In this document: piece by piece, positions 17,462 through 27,214 of the stretch | Layout of the letters: the number at the start of each line of letters is the position of its first letter | Position numbering within the stretch: position 1 is the stretch's first letter | Assembly: GCA_002257025.1 (NCBI GenBank) | Contig: NCHA01000001.1 | Location: forward strand, 558,001-622,000 | Direction of reading: 5' to 3' | DNA from: Sphingobacteriales bacterium 16-39-50 | GTDB taxonomy: Bacteria > Bacteroidota > Bacteroidia > Sphingobacteriales > Sphingobacteriaceae | DNA length: 64,000 nucleotides | Notes under the pieces: model-generated | The model's database searches: none | Told to the model about the DNA's origin: nothing | The model's input: only the letters and a program-made list of their open reading frames with translations | Translations under genes and position numbers: made by a program

Positions 17462-19090
17462 TTAAGTCTGTAAAATACCTGCGTTAAAGGACTTCTCTAT
17501 GGGCGACTGATTCGCTGCCTCTATCCCCATCGAAATCACCTTACGGGTCTCAAGCGGATCTATAATTCCATCGACCCATAAACGTGATGCAGCATAATAA
17601 GGTGTGGTCTGCGCATCATAACGGTCTTTAATCTCATTTAACAATTCATCCTCTTTCTCCTGGGTAATAACCTCCCCTTTTGCTTTTAAAGAAGCTTCCT
17701 GAATCTGAAGCAATACTTTAGCAGCCTGCTGTCCACCCATTACTGCGATCTTTGCAGAAGGCCAGGCATAGATCAGGCGCGGATCATAGGCCTTACCACA
17801 CATCGCATAATTGCCTGCACCATAGGAGTTTCCAATCACTATGGTAAACTTCGGAACCACCGAATTGGCAACTACATTCACCATTTTAGCACCATCCTTT
17901 ATGATTCCTCCCTGCTCCGAGCGACTCCCAACCATGAAACCGGTCACATCCTGCAAAAACACCAGGGGTATCTTCTTCTGGTTGCAATTCATGATGAAGC
18001 GGGCAGACTTATCTGCAGAATCAGAGTAAATCACCCCACCGAACTGCATTTCACCCTTTTTACTCTTCACTACCTTACGCTGATTGGCCACAATACCGAC
18101 CGCCCAGCCATCAATCCGCCCTAAACCACAAATAATACTCTGTCCGTATAAAGCTTTATACTCTTCAAACTCTGAATTGTCCAGCAAACGAAGAATGATC
18201 TCCCGCATATCGTAGGGATTCTCCCTGCTTTCAGGTAAAAATCCGTAAATCTCCTCTTCATTCAATTTAGGTGCAGCAGGCTTAATCCGGTCAAAACCAG
18301 CGTTCTGTGGACTCCCCAGCATGCTCATAACCTTACGAATCGAATCCAGACAAGCCGCATCATTGGGGTGTTTATAATCGGTCACGCCGGATATTTCACA
18401 ATGAGTGCTCGCACCACCGAGGGTTTCATTATCAATATCTTCTCCGATCGCTGATTTAACAAGATAACTCCCTGCCAGAAATACCGAGCCGGTACCTTCC
18501 ACGATCATAGCCTCATCGCTCATGATCGGTAAATAAGCCCCTCCTGCGACACAAGATCCCATAATTGCAGAAATCTGTACGATTCCCATGCCACTCATGA
18601 TCGCATTATTGCGAAAAATCCTTCCAAAATGCTCCTTATCCGGAAATATCTCATCCTGCATTGGTAAAAACACCCCTGCCGAATCTACCAGGTAGATCAC
18701 AGGTAAACGGTTCTCCATCGCAATCTCCTGCGCCCTGAGGTTCTTTTTAGCGGTCATCGGGAACCAGGCACCGGCTTTTACAGTCGCATCGTTCGCAACA
18801 ATCATACACTGCCTGCCCGAAACATAACCTATGCCTGTAACCACTCCCGCCGAAGGGCAGCCTCCAACTTCCTGATACATATCATCAGCGGCAAAGGCCC
18901 CGATCTCCAACCATTGGCTATCCGGATCGAGTAAATAACTAATCCGCTCACGTGCCAGCATCTTTCCCTTCTCCTTCTGCTTCGCTGCAGCCTTCTCACC
19001 ACCACCGGCATAAATTTTCTTTAAGCGGGTTTTCACTTCATAGACCAGCTGCTTATTGCTGTCCTCATTTTTATTGAATTCAAGATTCAT
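17462..19090 (-). CDS. Acyl-CoA carboxylase, carboxyltransferase (beta) subunit, methylcrotonoyl-CoA type
   Basis: This 542-residue biotin-dependent carboxyltransferase has two crotonase-like halves (about 25-275 and 290-540). It transfers CO2 from biotin to an acyl-CoA. Segments such as IMGSCVAGGAYLPIMSDE, LGGASTHCEISGVTDY and NPYDMREIILRLLD are closer to methylcrotonoyl- or geranyl-CoA carboxylases (leucine or terpenoid breakdown) than to propionyl-CoA carboxylase; this is my judgement and was not searched. The partner biotin-carboxylase/BCCP subunit is not in the window. An ATG at 19162 would overlap the upstream gene by 35 bases and add a non-family leader, so ATG 19090 is chosen, 37 bases after that gene. 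Confidence 0.92.
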   Translation of the reverse strand: MNLEFNKNEDSNKQLVYEVKTRLKKIYAGGGEKAAAKQKEKGKMLARERISYLLDPDSQWLEIGAFAADDMYQEVGGCPSAGVVTGIGYVSGRQCMIVANDATVKAGAWFPMTAKKNLRAQEIAMENRLPVIYLVDSAGVFLPMQDEIFPDKEHFGRIFRNNAIMSGMGIVQISAIMGSCVAGGAYLPIMSDEAMIVEGTGSVFLAGSYLVKSAIGEDIDNETLGGASTHCEISGVTDYKHPNDAACLDSIRKVMSMLGSPQNAGFDRIKPAAPKLNEEEIYGFLPESRENPYDMREIILRLLDNSEFEEYKALYGQSIICGLGRIDGWAVGIVANQRKVVKSKKGEMQFGGVIYSDSADKSARFIMNCNQKKIPLVFLQDVTGFMVGSRSEQGGIIKDGAKMVNVVANSVVPKFTIVIGNSYGAGNYAMCGKAYDPRLIYAWPSAKIAVMGGQQAAKVLLQIQEASLKAKGEVITQEKEDELLNEIKDRYDAQTTPYYAASRLWVDGIIDPLETRKVISMGIEAANQSPIEKSFNAGILQT

Positions 19091-19127
19091 AGTAGCATTT
19101 ATTCTTAAAATTGAATAGCAAAACCCT

Positions 19128-20144
19128 TCAGTCTTGATAAATAGCAATACGCCCGTTTCCACCTGTCAGTAATACCAGATCGCCTGATTTTGCCTTTCTG
19201 ACCGTATGAAAACCCTGATCAGACAGTTTAATCCAGGTTTTACCGCCATCTGCAGAAAGATCAGTACCCTTAGGCCCCGTAGCAATTAATTCATTTTTTG
19301 ATAAATATTCTATAGCAGAACGATAACCGAATAATGTATTCTGTGGTTTCATCCAGGCCCGACCCCCGTTTTTTGACAATACCAAATTGTTCATCCTTGA
19401 AGTATCCGAAAGAAAATCACCCCCGGCAGCTACTCCTGCTTTATTCTTATAAAATGCAATGGAAAATGGCCCGGTACTATTTTTACCCTGAATAATCGGT
19501 AATTCTGTGGTTTCCCAGTTCAATCCATAATCATTCGATCTGAATAGTCTTGATTGCAGGCCACCTGTTGCAATCCAGACCTTGCCTCCCTTTCCCGTGC
19601 GAATATTTGTCCCGCTCGCCGCGAAACTTGCTTCTCCGTTTATCAAAGGAATTTTATTCTGAGCACTGATATTCTGCCAGCTCATTCCCCCGTCACTTGT
19701 TTCCAATAAGACCATTTGTCCCTTAATCGGATCACCATAAATAATCCCTCTATCAGCATCCCAGAAATCCATACCATCCAGAAAGATATCTACAGATTCG
19801 TTCCGGTAGACTTCCTTCCAGGATTGGCCACCATCAATTGTTAATAAGATCACAGCAGGTGTGCCGGCACTAACCATAATAGCTTTGCTTTCCGAAAAGC
19901 CCTCAATATCCCTGAAATCAAGGTTCTCATAGCCTTTTAGTTGCTTCCAGTCCCAGTTTTTGCCCCCATCTTTACTGACTGCAGTCCAGCCTTTGCTGCC
20001 ACTTACCCAGACAACAGAATCATCCACAACAGATAATCCCCGCAGACTTGTATCCTTACCATTCTGTAAAAGCTGTATAGATTGGGCACTCAATCCGGAA
20101 ACAGAAAGAATAAAAAGCAAAATTAAACTGATAAAATACCTCAT
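19128..20144 (-). CDS. Exported YCF48-like beta-propeller protein
   Basis: This 338-residue protein has a signal peptide (about 1-20, ending SGLSAQ) followed by repeated BNR/YCF48-type blades. Each blade has a sxDGGksW motif: VSKDGGKNWDW, TIDGGQSWKEV, TSDGGMSWQN, KNGGRAWMKP and SADGGKTWIKL. The protein should fold as a periplasmic or surface beta-propeller. YCF48/HCF136 relatives assist photosystem II assembly in phototrophs, but that role cannot apply here and the function is unknown. It overlaps the DUF2147 gene upstream by 4 bases (ATGA), so it is translationally coupled to it. It precedes the carboxylase gene. Confidence 0.87.
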   Translation of the reverse strand: MRYFISLILLFILSVSGLSAQSIQLLQNGKDTSLRGLSVVDDSVVWVSGSKGWTAVSKDGGKNWDWKQLKGYENLDFRDIEGFSESKAIMVSAGTPAVILLTIDGGQSWKEVYRNESVDIFLDGMDFWDADRGIIYGDPIKGQMVLLETSDGGMSWQNISAQNKIPLINGEASFAASGTNIRTGKGGKVWIATGGLQSRLFRSNDYGLNWETTELPIIQGKNSTGPFSIAFYKNKAGVAAGGDFLSDTSRMNNLVLSKNGGRAWMKPQNTLFGYRSAIEYLSKNELIATGPKGTDLSADGGKTWIKLSDQGFHTVRKAKSGDLVLLTGGNGRIAIYQD

Positions 20145-20572
20145 TCTACCCGGGTCCAGGTTTCAGTCCGCCCAAGCAATGAAAAGCCCACAAAACCGCG
20201 TACATTGATCTTATTCTTGCCTTCTGCGCTGATTTTACAACTATATGTTTTGCCCGTTTTAGGATCGTAAATAGTGCCACCCTCCCATATTCCTTCTTTG
20301 TAGATAAAATCTTTAAGAAAAACTAAACCCAGAATCGGACGTTTATTCAATTCATTCTGCGGATTTTCTTTATCCAGTTTAGGTTTCCCATAGGCATCCA
20401 AAGGCTCTTTAAGCCAGGCAAGCTTGCCAAAGAATTTGTTTCCATTGGCGTAAATCTGAATATGTGCCTCTCCGGTCGCATTAAGCCATTTCCCAAGGAT
20501 CAGATCTTTATTTTGCGAAAAGCCATTCATGCTGCAAAAAAGCAGCAGAACAATAAAAAGATATTTCTGCAT
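20141..20572 (-). CDS. Exported DUF2147 protein
   Basis: This 143-residue protein has a signal peptide (about 1-19, ending NGFSQ) and one DUF2147 domain. The domain begins with the conserved GKWLNATGEAHIQIYANG and ends with GRTETWTRVE. The lipocalin-like strands WxxGTIYDPKTGKTYSCKI match the family. DUF2147 proteins are small periplasmic beta-barrel-like proteins of unknown ligand. It is the first gene of the minus-strand run that continues through the YCF48-like protein, the acyl-CoA carboxylase subunit and the M19 dipeptidase. Confidence 0.9.
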   Translation of the reverse strand: MQKYLFIVLLLFCSMNGFSQNKDLILGKWLNATGEAHIQIYANGNKFFGKLAWLKEPLDAYGKPKLDKENPQNELNKRPILGLVFLKDFIYKEGIWEGGTIYDPKTGKTYSCKISAEGKNKINVRGFVGFSLLGRTETWTRVE

Positions 20573-20654
20573 GGTTAGCTAATTGATTAGCTATAAAAAT
20601 ATGGATAATTTCAAATTAAGAGGGTAAAGGGGGAATAAAAATCATTAGGAAATT
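20573..20654. other. Upstream region of the DUF2147 operon
   Basis: This AT-rich stretch should hold the promoter of the four-gene minus-strand operon. No clear TAnnTTTG match was found. Confidence 0.3.
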
Positions 20655-21240
20655 AGGATTGGTAGGATTAAGGTGATTCGTAGGATTGGGATAGTGCTTA
20701 AGAACAACCATTTCCATTGAACTCCAATTCCTTAGGCATTATGTCTCCCTCTCCTTTGGAGAGGGTTGGGGTGAGGCTGGTATGAATTAGGATTAGTAGG
20801 ATTAAGGTGATTCGTAGGATTGGGATAGTGCTTAAGAACAACCATTTCCATCGGACTCAAATTCTTAGGCATCATGCCTCCCTCTCCTTTGGAGAGGGTT
20901 GGGGTGAGGCCGGTATGAATTAGGATTGGTAGGATTAAGGTGATTCGTAGGATTAGGATAGTGCTTAAGAACAACCATTCCCATTGAACTCCAATTCCTT
21001 AGGCATCATGCCTCCCTCTCCTTTGGAGAGAGTTGGGGTGAGGCTGGTATGAATTAGGATTATTAGGATTAAGGTGGTTCGTAGGATTAGGATAGTGCTT
21101 AAGAACAACCATTTCTATTGAACTCCAATTCCTTAGGCATCATGCCTCCCTCTCCTTTGGAGAGGGTTGGGGTGAGGCTGGTATGAATTAGGATTAGTAG
21201 GATTAAGGTGATTAGTAGGATTAGGATAGTGCTTAAGATT
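20655..21240. repeat. 134-bp tandem repeat array, about four and a half units
   Basis: The marker GATAGTGCTTAAG recurs with its GTG at 20694, 20828, 20961, 21094 and 21229, a period of 133-135 bases. Each unit has a GGATTAGTAGGATTAAGGTG block, then CAACCATTTCCATTGAACTC, then the palindrome CCCTCTCCTTTGGAGAGGG followed by TTGGGGTGAGGCTGGTATG. Units differ at a few positions only. There is no coding potential; a short open frame across it is only repeat translation. The array lies between the DUF2147 operon and the end of purL. Confidence 0.92.
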
Positions 21241-21261
21241 ACCTTTTATGCAATGAACCCC

Positions 21262-21308
21262 AATTTCAGCTTTAAGCTTTCTACTTTTAGCTTTAAGCTT
21301 TCTTCTTT
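21262..21308. repeat. Short wordlike array (AGCTTTAAGCTTT type) overlapping the purL stop
   Basis: AGCTTTAAGCTTTCTACTTT is followed by TAGCTTTAAGCTTTCTTC. The purL stop codon (21293-21295) lies inside, so the last Lys-rich codons of PurL are array-derived. Confidence 0.6.
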
Positions 21309-24300
21309 AGGCTTCCTTCAACCCATTTCCTTGCATTCACAAATGCCTCAAGCCATGGAGAAACTTCGTCTTTTTGACCTCTGTCTGGGTAATTCGCCCA
21401 GTTCCATGGGAAGGTTGAACGCTCAATATGTGGCATCATGACCAAATGTCTTCCTGTTGCATCACACATCATAGCCGTATTGAAATCAGAACCATTCGGA
21501 TTTGCAGGATAGCTTTCATATCCGTATTTAGCCACAATATTGTACTGTTCTTCGGCATAAGGCAAATTGAATTTACCCTCTCCGTGCGAGATCCAGACAC
21601 CCAAAGTGGCGCCTTCCAACGAAGAAAGCATCACCGAATTATTTTTCTGGATTTTTACGGATGTAAACCCACTTTCATGCTTATGCGAGGTATTATGGTG
21701 CAGCTTTCCATGAACTTCATGATCCGGATTGATCAGTTCAAGCTCCATAAACAACTGACAGCCATTACAAATACCAACTGATAAAGTATCATCACGCTTA
21801 AAAAAGTTTTTCAGGACTGTATTAGCCTTCTCATTGTACAAAAACGCACCAGCCCATCCTTTTGCAGATCCCAGAACATCCGAATTGGAGAATCCTCCTA
21901 CAGCTCCGATAAACTGAATATCCTCTAAGTTTTCCCTTCCCGAAATCAGATCGGTCATGTGGATATCTTTCACATCAAAACCTGCCAGATACATCGCATT
22001 CGCCATTTCGCGTTCAGAATTACTTCCTTTCTCGCGAATGATCGCTGCTTTTGGTCGCGCTGCTCCCTTCGCAATGACAGGTAATTTACCATCAAAATTC
22101 GCCGGGAAAGTAAATTGTAATGGCTGATTCTTATAATTTTGATAACGCTCCTGCGCCATTCCATTTTTCGATTGCTTTGAATCTAAAAGGAATGAGGTTT
22201 TGTACCAGATATCCCTCGTTTCAGACACATTGAAAGTGAATGAATCGCTGTTATTCTTAATGCTTATTGAATTACCTTCGGCAACCCTACCTATTTTAAA
22301 GATTTCAATCCCATTCTGGGCAAATACACCTTCCACAGATGCATCAGCCTGGAAAACTACTGCAATGTTCTCATTAAAGAATGCTTTTACGGTATCCTGT
22401 TCATTTAATGAACTCAGATCATAATCAGCACCTAAATTTACTTCCGCAAAGCTCAACTCCAATAAAGTGGTGATCAAACCACCGCTGCCTACATCATGCC
22501 CGGCATTGATGTTACGGTCTTTAATCAGATCTTGCAGCACATTAAAAGCTTTTTTGAAATAAGCTGAGTCTTTAATTGTCGGGACTTCGGCCCCCACCTT
22601 ATTTAAGATCTGAGCAAAAGAAGAGCCACCCAGCTTGAAGCTATCCTGAGATAAATTGAGGTAATAAATATTCCCGCCATTACGCTTCAGAACCGGCTCA
22701 ACCACCTTAGTGATATTTGAGCAATTTCCCGCTGCCGAAATAATAACAGTACCCGGGGCAATCACCTCATCATTCGGGTATTTCTGTTTCATTGACAGCG
22801 AGTCTTTACCTGTCGGGATATTGATTCCCAGTTCAATAGCAAAATCTGAACAAGCCTTTACAGCTTCGTATAAACGGGCATCCTCTCCTTCATTCTTACA
22901 AGCCCACATCCAATTCGCTGAAAGGGATACCGAAGCTAAACCATCCTTTAAAGGAGCCCAGACTAAATTGGAGAGTGCCTCTCCGATGGCAGTCCGAGAA
23001 CCCGCTCCCGGATCAACCAGAGCCGAAACCGGCGAATGCCCGATGGAAGTCGCAATCCCCTCTTTACCTTTAAAGTCAAGGGCCATTACTCCTGCATTGT
23101 TTAGAGGCAATTGCAGCGGACCGGCACATTGCTGTTTAGCCACCCTGCCACCGACGCAGCGGTCTACTTTATTAGTCAGCCAATCTTTGCAAGCCACTGC
23201 TTCCAATTGCAATAACTGATTCAGGTAAGCTGGAATATCTGAAGTACTATAACTCAGATCAGCATAGTCCCGCTGAACCGTTTTATCAGCCATGATGGTT
23301 TTAGGAGAACTTCCAAAGAAATCCTCTAAAGCATAATCCATTGGCTTTAAACCTGTCGATTTTGATTCGAAGGTAAAACGATGATCATTGGTTACATCTC
23401 CCACCTCGTACATTGGAGAACGCTCACGCTCGGCAATGCGTTGTAAAGTCGCTATATCATTCTGGCCGATCACCAGACCCATACGTTCCTGTGACTCGTT
23501 ACCAATAATTTCTTTTGCTGATAAGGTAGGATCGCCCACAGGCAATTTATCCAGATCAATAAGTCCTCCGGTAGCTTCCACCAGTTCCGAAAGACAGTTT
23601 AAATGACCTCCTGCTCCATGATCGTGAATGGAAACAATCGGGTTATGATCACTTTCCACCAATGCACGGATCGCATTGGCAGCACGCTTCTGCATTTCAG
23701 GATTGGAACGCTGGATTGCATTCAGCTCAATCCCTGAACCAAAAGCACCGGTATCTGCAGAAGAAACCGCAGCACCACCCATTCCAATACGGTAGTTCTC
23801 TCCGCCAAGGATCACAATTTTATCACCTGCCTTCGGACTATGTTTAATCGCCTGATCCAGTTTACCATACCCCACACCACCTGCCTGCATAATTACTTTG
23901 TCGTAACCCGTTTTACGGCCACTTTCCTCATGTTCAAAGGTCAAAACAGAACCAGCAATTAAAGGCTGACCGAACTTATTTCCAAAATCAGAAGCTCCGT
24001 TCGAAGCCTTGATCAGGATATCCATTGGGGTTTGGTAGAGCCATGGGCGTTCGGGCATGGCGTTCTCCCAGGTGCGGCCCAGTTTGTCATCCCGATGAAA
24101 ATCTGGACGAGAGTACGCGGTCATATAAACAGCCGTTCCTGCGAGCGGCAATGAACCTTGTCCGCCTGCCAGACGGTCGCGAATCTCCCCTCCCGAACCG
24201 GTTGCTGCCCCGTTAAAAGGCTCAACGGTTGTAGGGAAATTATGGGTTTCAGCTTTTAATGAAAGAACAGAATCAAATTCCTTCTCTTCATAGAAATCAG

Positions 24301-24988
24301 CCTTATCGGCAGTCTTAGGTGCAAACTGCACCAGCTTCGGACCTTTTACAAAGGCCACATTATCCTTATAAGCCGAAACAATATCATTAGGATTCGTTTC
24401 AGAGGTTTTACGGATCAGTTTGAACAATGAAGTCGGCTTTTCTTCCCCATCAATCACAAAAGTCCCGTTGAAGATCTTATGACGGCAATGCTCTGAATTG
24501 GCCTGCGAGAAGGCGAAAATCTCAGAATCTGTTAATTTCCTTCCCAGTTTGGTAGCCAGATTATTCAAATAATCAACTTCCTCAGTGCTTAAGGCAAGTC
24601 CTTCAGATTGATTATAAGCCGCAATATCGCTGATATCCAGAATAGGCTCAGGCTTAATATGGATAGTATAGATCTCCTGATTCAGTTCTGCATATTTCTG
24701 CGAAAGCATCGGATCAAAATCATTGAAATCAGCAGGAACCTTTTCAAATTCCTCGATGCGTATAATACCAGGAATACCCATATTCTGTGTGATTTCGACT
24801 GCATTAGTACTCCATGGAGTAATCATTGCAGCCCTCGGACCCACATGATAGCCCGGCATGACCAATTGATCTGATTTATGCGCTTCCCCAAAGAGCCAGT
24901 TTAGTTTCTTTATATCATCCTGAGCGATCTCAGCAGGTGTTTGAACAGCAAAAACTTTGTTTATTGGGGAGACAAAAAAATGGATCAT
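21293..24988 (-). CDS. purL: Phosphoribosylformylglycinamidine synthase, single-chain
   Basis: This 1231-residue enzyme converts FGAR, glutamine and ATP to FGAM in purine synthesis. It is the large one-chain type, combining the PurS-like N-terminus, two AIR-synthetase-like halves and the C-terminal class I glutamine amidotransferase. The N-terminal part includes [18 protein letters not shown]. The ATP-binding halves include [20 protein letters not shown] and [20 protein letters not shown]. The amidotransferase nucleophile Cys is in [10 protein letters not shown] near residue 1074, with the His/Glu pair in [12 protein letters not shown] near the end. It has its own promoter. Its 3' end merges into a repeat array, and no terminator was found. 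Confidence 0.97.
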   Translation of the reverse strand: MIHFFVSPINKVFAVQTPAEIAQDDIKKLNWLFGEAHKSDQLVMPGYHVGPRAAMITPWSTNAVEITQNMGIPGIIRIEEFEKVPADFNDFDPMLSQKYAELNQEIYTIHIKPEPILDISDIAAYNQSEGLALSTEEVDYLNNLATKLGRKLTDSEIFAFSQANSEHCRHKIFNGTFVIDGEEKPTSLFKLIRKTSETNPNDIVSAYKDNVAFVKGPKLVQFAPKTADKADFYEEKEFDSVLSLKAETHNFPTTVEPFNGAATGSGGEIRDRLAGGQGSLPLAGTAVYMTAYSRPDFHRDDKLGRTWENAMPERPWLYQTPMDILIKASNGASDFGNKFGQPLIAGSVLTFEHEESGRKTGYDKVIMQAGGVGYGKLDQAIKHSPKAGDKIVILGGENYRIGMGGAAVSSADTGAFGSGIELNAIQRSNPEMQKRAANAIRALVESDHNPIVSIHDHGAGGHLNCLSELVEATGGLIDLDKLPVGDPTLSAKEIIGNESQERMGLVIGQNDIATLQRIAERERSPMYEVGDVTNDHRFTFESKSTGLKPMDYALEDFFGSSPKTIMADKTVQRDYADLSYSTSDIPAYLNQLLQLEAVACKDWLTNKVDRCVGGRVAKQQCAGPLQLPLNNAGVMALDFKGKEGIATSIGHSPVSALVDPGAGSRTAIGEALSNLVWAPLKDGLASVSLSANWMWACKNEGEDARLYEAVKACSDFAIELGINIPTGKDSLSMKQKYPNDEVIAPGTVIISAAGNCSNITKVVEPVLKRNGGNIYYLNLSQDSFKLGGSSFAQILNKVGAEVPTIKDSAYFKKAFNVLQDLIKDRNINAGHDVGSGGLITTLLELSFAEVNLGADYDLSSLNEQDTVKAFFNENIAVVFQADASVEGVFAQNGIEIFKIGRVAEGNSISIKNNSDSFTFNVSETRDIWYKTSFLLDSKQSKNGMAQERYQNYKNQPLQFTFPANFDGKLPVIAKGAARPKAAIIREKGSNSEREMANAMYLAGFDVKDIHMTDLISGRENLEDIQFIGAVGGFSNSDVLGSAKGWAGAFLYNEKANTVLKNFFKRDDTLSVGICNGCQLFMELELINPDHEVHGKLHHNTSHKHESGFTSVKIQKNNSVMLSSLEGATLGVWISHGEGKFNLPYAEEQYNIVAKYGYESYPANPNGSDFNTAMMCDATGRHLVMMPHIERSTFPWNWANYPDRGQKDEVSPWLEAFVNARKWVEGSLKKKA

Positions 24989-25022
24989 TGAACGTTTTCT
25001 TTGGGTGCCTGTATTAGAATTG

Positions 25023-25030
25023 CAAAGTTA
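25023..25030 (-). promoter_or_regulatory. Predicted -7 box of the purL promoter
   Basis: TAACTTTG (minus strand) matches TAnnTTTG about 35 bases upstream of the purL ATG. No clear -33 TTTG is present, so the call rests on one box. Confidence 0.45.
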
Positions 25031-25278
25031 ATTTTTTTATGGGAATTTGGGTGATGGAATGTGATTATGATTTAATAATCCAGATAAATTATACCCCGGA
25101 TTTCCTGCTCCTGAAGAGCGCATTATTAAATTAGAACCTGTAACAGATATTTAGCATATTTAAACAAGCCAATTCCATTACCTGAGTTCATGCATATCCG
25201 GAAAACGAATTAAAAAATGATTAAAATGGTTCACCAGGGCCTATTTTTCAAACACAGCAGATCATCGAACCCTAAAAA

Positions 25279-26220
25279 ATGAAAACAGCATATAAAATTT
25301 CCTTCCTTTTTGCAGTATTGATCTGCTATGCAATCACTGGCTTTAGCCAGATCATCGGGAAAATAGAAATTGCAAGTGAAAAGCTAAACCAATTTCAAAA
25401 TGTAAGGGATTTCTGCATTTCTCAGAACAATGATGAAATCTATTTTACGCTGCAAAGCCCTTTTCAGGAGATTTCACAAATCCTGCACATAAAAAAACTG
25501 AACGGGAAATGGTCGGACCCGACTTTAATGCCGTTCTCCGATAAATTCTCTGACCTGGAGCCATTTCTTTCGCCCGACCAGACCAAACTGTATTTTGCTT
25601 CAAACAGACCTATGAACGATTCTTCAATTACTGCCAAAGATTATGATATCTGGTATGTCAAAAGAGAAAACAAAAACAGTCCATGGTCAGCTCCCATCAA
25701 TATGGGTAAACCAGTAAATTCCAAAAACGACGAATTCTTTCCCTCAGTTGCAGCAAATAATAATTTGTATTTCACATCCGATGCTCCGGGCGGGATCGGT
25801 AAAGACGATATTTATTTATGTGAATACCGCAATGGCGCTTATCAGGGACCTAAATTATTGGGATCCGAAATCAATAGTCCCGGCTACGAATTCAATGCCT
25901 TCATCTCTAAAAATGAAGATTTCCTGATTTATACAAAATACAATAGCGAAGGGGGCCTGGGTAGCGGCGATTTGTACATTTCCAAAAAAGACAAAGCCAA
26001 TCGATGGAGCAAAGCAGAAAACATGGGAAACATCATCAACACAAAATTCATGGAATACTGCCCCTATTATGATGAAGCCAATGAAACCTTATACTTTACA
26101 AGTAAAAGGAATAGCATTCAAACTAAAAAATTTGAAAGTGTTGCAAAGCTCAATCAATATCTTGCTGAGAGTGAGAATGGGCTAAGTAAAGTTTATAAGG
26201 TTAAGTTTAAGATAAAATAA
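25279..26220 (+). CDS. Exported PD40/WD40-like beta-propeller protein
   Basis: This 313-residue protein has a signal peptide (about 1-23, ending TGFSQ) and repeated PD40 motifs. Examples are EPFLSPDQTKLYFASNRP, FPSVAANNNLYFTSDAP and YCPYYDEANETLYFTSKR. These are the TolB-like blades often found before OmpA domains in Bacteroidota, but here there is no OmpA domain and the protein ends after the propeller. It should act in the periplasm or on the surface; the partner is unknown. It begins a 3.5-kb accessory-looking stretch between purL and the tRNA-Leu genes and is flanked by AT-rich gaps. Confidence 0.85.
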   Translation: MKTAYKISFLFAVLICYAITGFSQIIGKIEIASEKLNQFQNVRDFCISQNNDEIYFTLQSPFQEISQILHIKKLNGKWSDPTLMPFSDKFSDLEPFLSPDQTKLYFASNRPMNDSSITAKDYDIWYVKRENKNSPWSAPINMGKPVNSKNDEFFPSVAANNNLYFTSDAPGGIGKDDIYLCEYRNGAYQGPKLLGSEINSPGYEFNAFISKNEDFLIYTKYNSEGGLGSGDLYISKKDKANRWSKAENMGNIINTKFMEYCPYYDEANETLYFTSKRNSIQTKKFESVAKLNQYLAESENGLSKVYKVKFKIK

Positions 26221-26623
26221 ACTTTCACATGCAGAATTACGAAGCACAAATTAGTAATCATAAACTGGAAATAAACTAATCCATTCATTATTCACCTGAC
26301 AATGAGTAGTCTTTTTTTAAACTTTAATTTCACAGTTGGATATCTTGTTGATAATAAGGATATTTAATGAATGATGACAGGAATTGGCCAAATTTATCTG
26401 AATTGAGAGGCTTGGAATGGTTTTCCCATCGTTATATACCAATTATGAGTCAGTTTAACGCCTCTATAACATGCTCAGACAAACTAGATAAGCGCCAACA
26501 ATTTGGTTTGGCAGCTCCAACGAAGTATAACGAAAAGTGGAGACCAGCGACCACTTAAAAAACGGGGAGAAACCGAAAATCCAAACGAGTAGGAAATATT
26601 TTAAACAATAAAAAGTTAAGGCA
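26221..26623. other. Gene-free stretch of 403 bases
   Basis: The stretch is AT-rich. A 63-codon open frame (26367-26558) exists, but its product looks like no protein and it lacks clear coding character. I see no promoter, hairpin or repeat that I can support. Confidence 0.4.
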
Positions 26624-26896
26624 ATGCCAAAGTATATGATTGAAAGAGAAATTTCTGGAGCAGGTAAGTTAACTGCCGAGCAATTAAAAGGAATTTCACA
26701 AACCTCTTGTGGGGTTTTAAGCAAACTGGGGTCTCAAATCCAATGGGTTCAAAGCTACGTAACTGATGACAAAATTTATTGTGTATACAATGCACCAAAT
26801 GAAGAAATGGTACGAGAGCATGCTTTACTAGGTGGGTTTCCTGCTAATTCAGTTAGTAAAGTTTCGATAATAATAGACCCGACAACTGCTGAATAA
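26624..26896 (+). CDS. DUF4242 domain protein
   Basis: This 90-residue single-domain protein begins MPKYMIEREISGAGKLTAEQL and continues with the conserved IQWVQSYVTDDKIYCVYNAPNEEMVREHA. This is the ferredoxin-like DUF4242 fold, in which some members bind nickel. The family's role is unclear. There is no signal peptide, so it is cytoplasmic. It stands alone, with gaps of more than 300 bases on both sides, as a mobile single-gene cassette might. Confidence 0.88.
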   Translation: MPKYMIEREISGAGKLTAEQLKGISQTSCGVLSKLGSQIQWVQSYVTDDKIYCVYNAPNEEMVREHALLGGFPANSVSKVSIIIDPTTAE

Positions 26897-27214
26897 TTAA
26901 TATTAAGTAATAGGGCTTAATTTATAATAATGCTTCCCTATTACTTCAACTTGATTGAAGAACTATAAAAGGGTAAAACCATTTTAACATGAAATATTAA
27001 TCGCATAAAGCATTTATTTACAATTTATAAAAAAAACCAGCCACTTTCTTTAAAGAAGGTCATAGGAAGTCTTGGCTTTGTCTTACCAGCGATGAATTTG
27101 CCAAGATGAAAATTGAAGGAATTACTAACAAGTTCATTTGCTGCAGACAGTTTAGTGTTTCAAACACTCCAACTTTTTTTGCCGCAAAACGTTACAAATA
27201 TTTTAAAAAAAACC
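26897..27214. other. Gene-free stretch of 318 bases
   Basis: The sequence is very AT-rich, with an A-run near 27030. A reading frame upstream of the next gene stays open from 27113, but the protein is better started at 27215. I see no terminator or promoter that I can support. Confidence 0.35.

Noticed and set aside
19091-19162. Longer start of the acyl-CoA carboxylase subunit
   Set aside because: The extra 24 residues are not like the family and would overlap the preceding gene by 35 bases.
20732-20974. 80-residue minus-strand gene in the repeat array
   Set aside because: It is translation of the 134-bp repeat (NPTNHLNPTNPN-type residues) and nothing more.
20655-21240. CRISPR-like array
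   Set aside because: The repeats are direct 134-bp units with no unique spacers, and no cas genes are present.
26367-26558. Possible 63-residue gene
   Set aside because: The product resembles nothing I know, the frame is short, and the gap has no promoter or start-site support.
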